NCBI RefSeq assembly: GCF_033473495.1
Contig: NC_088939.1
Location: 4,464,001 to 4,528,000 of the forward strand
Direction of reading: 5' to 3'
Source of the DNA: Cercospora beticola
Lineage: Eukaryota > Ascomycota > Dothideomycetes > Mycosphaerellales > Mycosphaerellaceae
DNA: 64,000 nucleotides
Within the stretch, counting starts at the first letter, position 1, and each line of letters begins with the position of its first letter. A program made the position numbers and the translations under genes. Below the pieces are notes generated by a model, which saw only the letters and a program-made list of their open reading frames with translations, made no database searches and had not been told where the DNA came from. Shown here in pieces: positions 21,738 through 30,126 of the stretch.

Positions 21738-23150
21738 TCATCCAATAGAACCCCCATGCTCGAAGAGTGCAGGTGAAGATAAAGCCAGGCTCTCGCACCA
21801 GGGCTGCGTAACAAAGGGCTTTGATCCAGCATCTGCTTTGGAGTCCAGTGAGTTCCAGAGACTAATTGCTTTAGCCAAAGAATCGTTCCACTCTTGCTGA
21901 AAGAGTGGATGTGGAGGTGGAAGGTCGGAGACCTCAAGGTCGGCATTAAACGAAGGCAGCTGCTTGAATTTCCGCTCTGCAAACAGAATTTGCTCTTCGT
22001 GCGACATTTGAGAGACCCTGCTGTCCGACATCCGCCGGTGAGGGGCGAGTGGTGAAGAGGGCTTGGGGGCGTTTTTGCTTTGCACCTCATGAGCGTCAAG
22101 AAGTGCAGGAGGGGTGGTGACAAGAGGCGCAGGAGGAGTGCTAACTCGCTCTCCTTCACCTCGAGCATCGAGTGAAGAAAGGCTGATGACTTCTTGTCCC
22201 TCTTGTCCCTCTTGGTCTTCCGCTTCTTCGTCGCTTCGAGCATCGAGCATCGTTTTCAGGGAGGTTGGTGAGTTCCTCACGATAAGCGTCGTTTCCCGAA
22301 GAGCTGGTGAGTACTGCATTGCTTGCTTCGCTGTCGTCCTCGCTGTCGTCACTGTCAATGTCAGAAGAGTTTGGCGATTCAGAGACGTCTTCTTCGTCGG
22401 AGTTTGGCCTTGCAAATGATTGCACTTTCCAGTTGACGTGGTCCTTGCCGTGATGCTCTTGGGTGACAATCTTCAAGTGACAATCTTCGATCCGTTCACG
22501 TATTCACTCGGGGACCAGAGCCCTCGGCGGCGCGAGTGAAGTATAGTGCCATGTTTCCCCACCCCTTGAGGCTCAAACGGGCAGACTTTTGCAGTTTCTT
22601 GTTCAGTCATTTCCGTGTTGCTGACATTTCGTTCATATCCCAATCTTCAGGAGTGACGGTCTGAGTCACCCAAAACATTCGTCGCGGGAAGTCTGTGAGA
22701 TCGTTGAATGTAAAGCGTGGCTCACGCCAACCGTACTTGGCGAAGAATTGGTCAGATTTGCGCTGTGCGCCAGCTGGCACAAAGCCGGGGTCGTCATTGC
22801 TTGACGAACTGACTGAGGCTTTCGGACGACTGCGTAATGTGCGTGAGGAGCGACTACATCCATGTTATGACAAAAGGTCGGTAGCTCTCTGAAATGTCGC
22901 TCGGCAAAGACAATTCGATACTGGTGCAACATATTGGATACACTGACTGCTATGGGACATCCACCGGTGCACGACGTCGTTGAGGAGGTGCTTGTTTGTT
23001 GTCAGACCAGTAATTGGAGTTGGCTGTCGCGGTCTGTGATTTAGCCCCAAGGACAGGCAGGGTTGTTAGTAGCTCGAGAACTTCCTCGCTAAGTGCGTAA
23101 TAAGGCGCAACAGTTGAGCTTGCCTTGACGTACCTGTTTCGATCCACGCG
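21738..23150 (-). pseudogene. Decayed gene with two FAER-type motifs, frame broken by micro-duplications
   Basis: Reading the minus strand downward, coding-like stretches follow one another in changing frames. The first (about 23030-22865) contains HRWMSHS; a CAGT-CAGT tandem at 22942-22949 shifts the frame, after which VSNMLHQYRIVFAERHFREL continues. A second frame switch of unclear cause leads to a stretch with FFAKYGWREPRFTFNDLTDF. A start-like MTEQETAKVC stretch then runs to a 14-base tandem duplication (12-base copies at 22463-22474 and 22477-22488) that creates a stop; beyond it an acidic Asp/Glu/Ser-rich stretch runs to a 7-base tandem duplication (22237-22250), after which the frame continues through MSDSRVSQMSHEEQILFAER to the stop at 21738. 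The two FAER segments match each other (MSxSxVSxM...ILFAER / ...IVFAER), so the gene had an internal repeat or these are two paralogs. No known domain is recognised. Confidence 0.5.
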
Positions 23151-23355
23151 ACGTTACTCTGATCGCTTGATGTGTGACGACTGAAACCAGTGCCCGGCGG
23201 CCTCCACATTCATCCCCACGTCTAGGCCCGCAGGCTAAACATCGCGAAATGCTTCGAGTTGCCCGACACTCGGCAGGCCGGCTACATTGGGTTCTTCTTA
23301 TAACATGGGTATACGTTGGCATCTCCAGTTTCGACACTTTGTAGACTTCGCGAAA
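23151..23355 (+). promoter_or_regulatory. Upstream region of tannase gene
   Basis: About 200 bases before the tannase ATG with no other gene; AT-rich TTCTTATAACATGG lies at 23291-23306. Start choice is discussed under the gene. Confidence 0.35.
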
Positions 23356-24939
23356 ATGCTGCTGCGCATTCTTCTGGTTGCGGGCTTGCCGCTCACATTC
23401 GCCTCTTCACTTAAGCCTCAAGTCAGATGCTCGGATCTCGCGACTATCGATCTGGAGCCGTACAACGGAACTTTCCTGAATGCGACTTACTATCCCGAAG
23501 GTAGTCGGAATGCCACCGGTGGTGTCAACGGAACGCTCAATCAGGTCGGATTCTGCGAGGTCAATTCTGTCATCTCGTATGGCAACAACAACAACAGCCT
23601 CCATTTCTCTACGTGGCTTCCAGATACTTACGAAGACCGCTTTATCGCCGTAGGAAATGGAGGAATGGCGGGTACTATCGATGTCAGCGGCATGCTGACC
23701 CAGCTCAACAACGGACTGGGCATGGCAGTCGCAGGCGGTGATGCAGGCCACCTTGCAGCGGACAACCAGAACATCACAGGCTATCTGCCATATCTCCACG
23801 ACAAAGAACAAGTACAGGCCTGGATTCACGATGCAATAAGCTTATTCACCCCTGCTGCCCAGGCCTTGGTCGAGAAGTATTACGCCAAGCAGCCGAACAA
23901 GTCGTACTATTATGGTTGCAGCACCGGCGGAGCGCAAGGGTTCGCGTTGGCTCAGTTCCATCCGGAATTGTTCGATGGTATCTACGCGGGTTGTCCTGGG
24001 AATTGGTATAGTCATCTTGCACTAAGTTTTCTTTGGAATGCTCAGCATGCTGCAGTAAGTATCTGTATAGGTGAACTTCCGGACCACTCGCTAACGAGGA
24101 GTCAGACGCCAGAGACTGCTCTGACCCAGGAAGAGCTGGACTTCGTCACTGGTGCTGTGCTCGATGCCTGCGATGAGATTGATGGTGTGGCCGATCGTTT
24201 GATCGAGAATCCGCTCGCATGCAAATTCGACATCAGCACCCTGGCCTGCCAGTCGTCGTCCAACTCGACTTGCTTGACCGAAGCTAAGATTGCGACTGTG
24301 AAAGCAATTTATGCTGGACCGAAGCGTGCAGATACCGGAGCACAAGTTTATCCTGGGTTCGACTTTGGCAGCGAGACTGGGTGGGCTGTACAACAACGCA
24401 ACCTTTCGAGGGACTTCAGCGTGCCGATTTTGAAGAATCTCGTCTTCGATGACCAGAGCTATGACAATGCCACTTTCCACTGGACTTCTGACGTCGACAT
24501 CGTGGATGAGAGAGCAGGAAGGCTCATCGACTCCATCACGCCGGATCTTTCTGCCTTCAAGAGTCGGAAGGGCAGGCTGCTCACTTCCCAAGGCTGGGCA
24601 GACCAGTACAACGCAGGGACTTGGCCCATTGAGCACCTGAAGCAGGTCGAGAGTGCTATGGGTGGAAGCGTCGACGATTTCTACCGCTTGGTAATGATAC
24701 CTGGCGGCGGGCATTGCGGAGCAAACCCCGGCTATCCTAACGTGCCCGCGACATACTCGTTCATCGCCCCGCTCGTGAAGTGGGTGGAATCCGACGGGGT
24801 AGAGCCGCCGACAGAATTTCTCAGCACTTCTCCGCCTTCGGGGAATAATGTCACGAGGAAATTGTGCGTATGGCCGGCAGTTGCGAAATATGGCGGAGGA
24901 GATGTCGATGATTGGGCTTCGTACGAATGTGCGGAGTGA
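23356..24939 (+). CDS. Secreted tannase / feruloyl esterase family protein
   Basis: Two exons, 23356-24054 and 24106-24939, give 510 residues. Family members hydrolyse ester bonds of gallotannins or of feruloylated plant cell-wall polymers outside the cell. From ATG 23356 the protein begins with a clean signal peptide (MLLRILLVAGLPLTFASS); an in-frame ATG 51 bases upstream would bury it, so I prefer 23356. The nucleophile is Ser189 in YYYGCSTGG, next to Cys188; the acid is Asp399 in GWADQ and the base His436 in GGGHCG, next to Cys437. This is the CS-D-HC pattern in which a disulfide links the Ser- and His-neighbouring cysteines. DEIDGVADRL is the calcium-site region of the lid domain. The intron (24055-24105) is 51 bases, in frame and stop-free, with a CTAAC branch site. 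Tannase versus feruloyl esterase activity cannot be decided. Confidence 0.92.
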   Translation: MLLRILLVAGLPLTFASSLKPQVRCSDLATIDLEPYNGTFLNATYYPEGSRNATGGVNGTLNQVGFCEVNSVISYGNNNNSLHFSTWLPDTYEDRFIAVGNGGMAGTIDVSGMLTQLNNGLGMAVAGGDAGHLAADNQNITGYLPYLHDKEQVQAWIHDAISLFTPAAQALVEKYYAKQPNKSYYYGCSTGGAQGFALAQFHPELFDGIYAGCPGNWYSHLALSFLWNAQHAAVSICIGELPDHSLTRSQTPETALTQEELDFVTGAVLDACDEIDGVADRLIENPLACKFDISTLACQSSSNSTCLTEAKIATVKAIYAGPKRADTGAQVYPGFDFGSETGWAVQQRNLSRDFSVPILKNLVFDDQSYDNATFHWTSDVDIVDERAGRLIDSITPDLSAFKSRKGRLLTSQGWADQYNAGTWPIEHLKQVESAMGGSVDDFYRLVMIPGGGHCGANPGYPNVPATYSFIAPLVKWVESDGVEPPTEFLSTSPPSGNNVTRKLCVWPAVAKYGGGDVDDWASYECAE

Positions 24940-26539
24940 GGTTGCATTGGATTGTGTAAAGTTCTTCTCCAGTTCCCGGCTAAAGTCGCTGTTGGAGCCT
25001 CGTGACGAGGAAAGAACCTTATTCTATCCGAGGTTGCCATCCTCTCCACATACCCGATGGTCTTTGGTCCAGATCTCCATGTTTTCAAGGTCTTCGTGTT
25101 CGTACTTGTTCTGCCTTCTATTTGCGCGCCATGGGCAAACATCTTCAGGCCAAGGGTACCAATCTTGCCTTTTCCCAGTGATCCTGCCAGGAACGACCGA
25201 AACGCCAAAACAAAGCACTCCGAATGACGACGGACCGTGGTGGGCGCGACATAGGAAGCTAGGATGGATCACCTGGAGATGGCCATATGCTTGTCAGTTG
25301 CAAAATACGATAAACTGACCCGAGCACCTTGCATGTCAACAAAGACGGACGCAATCTATCGAAGCGCATGGCTATCAATGCCCGATTCTTACAGATGAGC
25401 AGACGGGTGCCCACCTCTCAACTACAGCGATAGCAATGCTTCAAACGAGTGTTGTCTATTCCGAGCGTGCTTTTCGAAAGCACGTTGTCCGATGCATGGT
25501 GGACCAGTGGGATCTACATTCTGCGGATGCGAAACAGATCCTCCTTCCGGAGTGCAGAAGGGCAAGCTGTGCTGTGGCCCACCGGATGCTTCCACACGAA
25601 CCTCGTGGCCGGGTCGAAGGACCAGAAGGCAGCACTATGCGTCTGCCCAGAGACCATGTGCTTCGTGACGGCGCCTTTGGCTTATGGCATCAGCGTCCAC
25701 GCGGTGTCTATTCGGCGAGTTCAGCTTCAACGTCATGTTCCGACATTCAAAAGAGCTACGAGGCTGTGAACAGGAACTATGATCCGAGCCAGCGTATATT
25801 TTCAGAAGTGGCAATTCAGAGTTTGCACTACGATGCACTCGAGAAGCCCACCCATCTGCCAGCCTCAATCGCGCTGGATCTCGAAGGAGACTGGGCTTTT
25901 CGCAAGCCAATTTCGCGTGCAGCATTCGAGCTCTCAACAGCAGAATGCTCGGGCAACGAGAACAGCACATTGATTAAAGAGAGCGGTCTCTGCTGAAAGC
26001 TGACATCAATTGAACAGGGAACATACTCATGCAAGCTGCGGCCCGCTCCTTGTGGAACCACGCCAAAATCTGACAAGACCAATGTGCTTCGGCGGCGCCA
26101 CGACACCATCGTTATCACTCTTTGGCTTCTCGAAGACTTTTCTGCAATGACGTTCGCTGTCGTCTGCCCGTTCAGAATCAGTTCTGTGGACCAATACAAC
26201 GAGCCAATTATTGCTATCCAAGTGCTCAGTCAGCACATGAATAGTGAACATATTCGCTATTGCTTCCAACATTGCGGAACGCCGGATGGTGGTGAGATGG
26301 CGCCTTCACTTTCGGTCACTTCACGGTCAGTTTGCGGATCTCTTCCATTCGATCCACATGAGATCATCCTCAACATCAGTGCGGTCGGATTCGTGACCAT
26401 GTGGCATTGTGGTCGCAAAAGAATTTCAAGGAGCCGTATTCCGTAAGTAGCACAAAAGGTAGGCTGATCGTCTCGTTCTCTGCTTCATTCTTCGAACTAT
26501 TATCAAAGCATTGTCTTTACCTCCGCGCTATAGCCCATC
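24940..26539. other. Intergenic, possible decayed coding sequence
   Basis: 1.6 kb between tannase and the MFS gene. Overlapping open frames occur on both strands, the longest being plus-strand 25436-25996 (186 codons) and 26084-26446 (120 codons). None has a recognised motif, a signal peptide or a convincing composition. A coding remnant is possible; the last 200 bases must hold the MFS promoter. Confidence 0.35.
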
Positions 26540-28210
26540 ATGGAGGGACCTTCTCGAAATGCGAGTTTGTGGAGCAGGTACACCGACAAAATCTCTACTC
26601 CATACACAAACACACCCGATACTCGATCAGAAGTCCAGCAAAAGCCTGAAGTCGGTCAGGAAGAGAATGTGACAACAAGAGCTGGGAGAGTGGTAGGAGG
26701 TCGTTACGTGGAAGAGAGCAAGGAATCTGGACTGCACGATAATCATGGCCCGCTTCAGGTGGTCGACATCGACATGCCTCTGACTTTGACTGAGCTGGTC
26801 GAAGTGGATGGCAAAGAGTTCATCGTACTTCAGTACGCTTCGTTCGACCCTGTCAACCCCTTCAACTGGAACCCGTGGTACAAACGTGCCGTCACAACAA
26901 TGCTCAATTTGATGACACTCTCGATCGGACTCTCGACAACCTGCTACAGTTCGACAGTCAACAGTATGACCACGGAGTTCGGCGTCTCGACAGAAATTGG
27001 CCAGCTCGGCTTATTCCTCTTCAACTTTGTCTGCGCGATTGCACCGCTCTTTCTTGCACCATTCTGCGAGCTTGTCGGTCGCAAGATTGTGTATGCTGGT
27101 GCATACTTCTGCTTCTCGCTCTGCTTTATCGGCCTATCTTTGGGACAGAACATGGCCACGATTCTGGTAATGAGGGCTTTCCTGGGTCTATTCGGATGCG
27201 TTGGCACGATTCTAGTGGGCGGTACTTTCGATGACATGTACTTGCCACGACAACGCAGCAGACCGATGGCAATGTTCGCCTTCATCGCCATCTTCGGCAC
27301 CGTTTTTGCTCCGGTCTACGCTGGCTTCATCGATCAACATTTGGGATGGAGATGGGTTGAGGGCATCCAAGGACTGAGCACCATCCCACTCTTAATCTGC
27401 ATCGTCATCTTCTTCCCAGAAACCCGTGGTGGCGTGTTTCTGCAGAGGCGTGCAAGACAGCTTCGCAAGGCGACAGGTGACGACCGCTACGTTGGCCCAG
27501 ATGAGATCGAAACTCCATCATTGCAGAGTATGCTGAAGGCATCATCAGTCAAAGCATTCAAAATGCTGGCAACTGAGCCTGTGGTCTTCGCGTTCGGCCT
27601 CTGGATTGCTTTCTGCTGGTTCGTGGTCTTCCTCTTCCTGTCTGTCATCCCGATCACCTTCACCGAAAAGCGCGGCTGGAATGAAGGCGTTTCTGGATTA
27701 CCTTATATCAGCTTGGCTATTGGAACTACACTCGGCTGGGCCGCGCATCACTTGCAAATGCGAAAGTACGAAAAGATCATGAACGATCCAGATCGAATTG
27801 CCACGCCTGAAAGCCGTTTGTATGGCGCCATGTTCGGAGCAGTCTGGTTCCCAATCGGCCTCTTCATCTACTCATTCACCCAATACGGCTATATCCACTG
27901 GATTGCTCCCACGATCGCTCTTGCGCCTATCGCGTTTGGAATCTACTTCGTGTTCGAAAGCACGTATTCGTACACTGCGGATTGCTATGGCGAGAATTCG
28001 TCTTCGGCGATTGCTGGGCAGGGATTCATGAGGAATACGCTTGGTGCTGTGTCGCCACTATTCGCGAGTCAGTTCTTCCACAATGTTGGAAGTCAGTATG
28101 CTGGGTTACTGCTATCCATTGTGGGCACGATATTGAGCTTGATCGCTTTTGTGATGTTCAAGTTTGGGCCTCAGCTCAGGAAGAGATCGAAGCGCGCGAG
28201 ACAGTTCTAG
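26540..28210 (+). CDS. MFS transporter, DHA1 (drug:H+ antiporter-1) type
   Basis: The single exon gives 556 residues. A soluble N-terminal region of about 110 residues leads to FDPVNPFNWNPWYKR, the usual entry into TM1 in this fungal group. Twelve hydrophobic segments follow in two sets of six separated by a cytoplasmic loop at about 305-350 (FFPETRGGVFLQRRARQLRK is the characteristic end of TM6). The loop between TM2 and TM3 carries ELVGRKIVYAG, a form of MFS motif A, and VMRAFLGLFGC fits motif B. C-terminal signatures include YGENSSSAIAGQGFMRNTLG. Members export drugs, polyamines, or secondary metabolites by proton antiport at the plasma membrane. The substrate here is unknown; its place next to a tannase might mean export of phenolics, but that is only a guess. 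Confidence 0.9.
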   Translation: MEGPSRNASLWSRYTDKISTPYTNTPDTRSEVQQKPEVGQEENVTTRAGRVVGGRYVEESKESGLHDNHGPLQVVDIDMPLTLTELVEVDGKEFIVLQYASFDPVNPFNWNPWYKRAVTTMLNLMTLSIGLSTTCYSSTVNSMTTEFGVSTEIGQLGLFLFNFVCAIAPLFLAPFCELVGRKIVYAGAYFCFSLCFIGLSLGQNMATILVMRAFLGLFGCVGTILVGGTFDDMYLPRQRSRPMAMFAFIAIFGTVFAPVYAGFIDQHLGWRWVEGIQGLSTIPLLICIVIFFPETRGGVFLQRRARQLRKATGDDRYVGPDEIETPSLQSMLKASSVKAFKMLATEPVVFAFGLWIAFCWFVVFLFLSVIPITFTEKRGWNEGVSGLPYISLAIGTTLGWAAHHLQMRKYEKIMNDPDRIATPESRLYGAMFGAVWFPIGLFIYSFTQYGYIHWIAPTIALAPIAFGIYFVFESTYSYTADCYGENSSSAIAGQGFMRNTLGAVSPLFASQFFHNVGSQYAGLLLSIVGTILSLIAFVMFKFGPQLRKRSKRARQF

Positions 28211-28357
28211 ATTACTCGTGCTTGGTACAGTGCTTTTGAGGTAGTTTAAGAAGGACCCAATTGGTCAGATAATCCTATGGTTGTGACCTGCTCTCTTCAC
28301 TTCACATGGTTTTCCGCACCCTCATCGGAAATCTGGCCCTGATGGGACTGCACACGC
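28211..28357. terminator. Convergent 3' ends of MFS and JmjC genes
   Basis: Only 147 bases separate the two stop codons, so the two transcripts must end close together or overlap. No gene lies here. Confidence 0.4.
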
Positions 28358-29755
28358 TCAATTCCACCAAAACGAAACCGAGAAGCTTGCCGTAATGCTC
28401 TCCACATAATGCCACCATCCAAGTGGAATATACAAGCACTCTCCTGGTCCAAGAATAGCTTCTTGATACTTTGCTTTGCCAAAGAGCGGAAACTTCCGAA
28501 CCTGCTCGCGTAGAGCTGCATCGTACTGCATTTCACCGCTCTTCAACTCAGGCCTGAAATGGATCATGTCGACTTGTGAGGTATTGTTCATGTTAATTCC
28601 AGCGTCATCCACCCCACAGGGGTACATGAATTTTGTATACTCTGGTGAGTATAGACGAACATACTTGTACCCTACGACCTGGCAGAGGATGTTGTGATAT
28701 GGATCGGTGTGTAGTGGGGTTTTGGTTCCAGCTGGACCGAGCCATGCATTGAGAAGTGGTGCATCAAGTTGTTTGACTGTTTTGAGTCCTGCGGTGTTTG
28801 CTGCTGCGCCTTCCGGTTGCGGGGGGTTTGTCCAGCAGTAGTCGGGAATACTGATGTCGTTCTTAAGACTTGGAATTTGCTCGAATAAGTCGTGTTGTGC
28901 TAAGTAACCAATCTCTTCTGGTTGGTCTGGGATGAGATATGTTTCTGCGAATTCTGCGAAAGTCATAATCTTCTGAGACCATTCACTCTCCGTATAGCTG
29001 CTGCCTATTTCGACTGGCACGATCCTGTTGCCACCTAATGTTTTGAACTTGAGATAATTCACATCGTCCCAAAGTGTGCGAGCAGGCCAACGCTCAAATG
29101 TGTCAGGCATGATGACTGGTGCTCCTGTCGTTTCGAGGTGCATTTGGAACTCTTCGAATTCGAAGCCTCTGGTCGTTCGCATAATGGGACAATCTGTGTC
29201 CAGTGGGCGAGGTCGTGGTGTTGGAAGTCTCTGAGGTTCGATATCTGTCCATTCTGATACCATGAAGAGTTCGAGCTGTCGAAGTACATCGTCGATCAAG
29301 GCCTTGCGGCCTGGAGCGCCGGAGATGATAACTGCTCGATCCATGATATTGCAGAATGGCTTGAGCCAAGTTTGATCTTTCCATGCCACATCGAGTGTAA
29401 CTTTGGTGCGTTTTGCAGGATTGGTGCTAGGTATCGAGATAGCACGATCAGAAATTTGTGGATGACTTGATTGTTCGCGCAGTAGCTTCACAGCAAGGTG
29501 AAGACTGGCATCTTCGTATAGGCGACGCCAGCATGCGGGCACATTTTCATAAGGCCAGGCATGCAGATAATTCTTCCCCAGTTGTAGCACATCATCCGGC
29601 CTGGTTGCAATTATGGCGATTGTACTGTAGCCGCAGAGGTGCATGCAGTCGTTTGGCACCGGCTTCTCGAGCTGCTGGAGGATGAAGAGAGCCAGAGTCT
29701 CGAGACGTGCTGCGTCTTCTTCTGGCGTGGCCATATGGCTTCTTGTTTCCGCCAC
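28358..29755 (-). CDS. JmjC-domain dioxygenase, KDM8/JMJD5-like
   Basis: The single exon gives 465 residues. The domain is an Fe(II)/2-oxoglutarate dioxygenase fold. The metal triad is visible: His349 and Asp351 in TPLHTDPYHN and His449 in LGWWHYVES. Preceding segments (GAPVIMPDTFERWPARTLWD, the NAWLGPAGTKTPLHTDP stretch, and the C-terminal SFSVSFWWN) match the KDM8/JMJD5 group, including its characteristic FWW end. The N-terminal 190 residues are helical and have no recognised catalytic domain, again as in JMJD5. Animal members have been described as arginyl hydroxylases or histone-tail proteases/demethylases, so the substrate in fungi is open. It is probably nuclear or cytosolic. It converges on the MFS gene. 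Confidence 0.9.
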   Translation of the reverse strand: MAETRSHMATPEEDAARLETLALFILQQLEKPVPNDCMHLCGYSTIAIIATRPDDVLQLGKNYLHAWPYENVPACWRRLYEDASLHLAVKLLREQSSHPQISDRAISIPSTNPAKRTKVTLDVAWKDQTWLKPFCNIMDRAVIISGAPGRKALIDDVLRQLELFMVSEWTDIEPQRLPTPRPRPLDTDCPIMRTTRGFEFEEFQMHLETTGAPVIMPDTFERWPARTLWDDVNYLKFKTLGGNRIVPVEIGSSYTESEWSQKIMTFAEFAETYLIPDQPEEIGYLAQHDLFEQIPSLKNDISIPDYCWTNPPQPEGAAANTAGLKTVKQLDAPLLNAWLGPAGTKTPLHTDPYHNILCQVVGYKYVRLYSPEYTKFMYPCGVDDAGINMNNTSQVDMIHFRPELKSGEMQYDAALREQVRKFPLFGKAKYQEAILGPGECLYIPLGWWHYVESITASFSVSFWWN

Positions 29756-30126
29756 TGCGTCAGTCGGACTTATGTTATCGTGGTCGGTCGCTTCGTGGCG
29801 AATGTCGCAGGAATGTGAAATGGAAGATGTCGAGATGGAGAAATGAAGTCAAAGTGAGCTTGGTGAGCTTGGTTAGTGGGGCAAAGGTGTAAGACCACAC
29901 CCGAATTGGAAATTTTAGTGAACCGAAGCGCACAGACTGACGAATTGAAGTGAAGGTACCGTTGACCGCCTGCCTGGACGTTGGCAGGAAGCACCCAAAT
30001 TGGCAAGCACGTAACAGTGTGATTCAATTGGAGAAGCCACCAGTATTTTTCGATATCTACTTATCACTACTAATAAGCGACAGCGGCGATATATCACTGC
30101 ATAGTCATTGTTCTCGTTTCAATCCT
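29756..30126. promoter_or_regulatory. KDM8-like gene promoter and GH3 gene 3' end
   Basis: These 371 bases lie between the start of the JmjC gene and the stop of the beta-glucosidase gene, both on the minus strand. The half next to 30126 is the glucosidase 3' UTR; the rest is the JmjC promoter. No gene seen. Confidence 0.45.

Noticed and set aside
21070..21798. 242-codon minus-strand frame as an intact gene
   Set aside because: It overlaps the decayed tandem segments and an opposing 169-codon frame; it has no recognised motif and starts inside the preceding coding-like stretch.
25436..25996. 186-codon plus-strand frame as a gene
   Set aside because: Overlapped by other-frame and antisense ORFs of similar quality, no family, no signal, no supported promoter.
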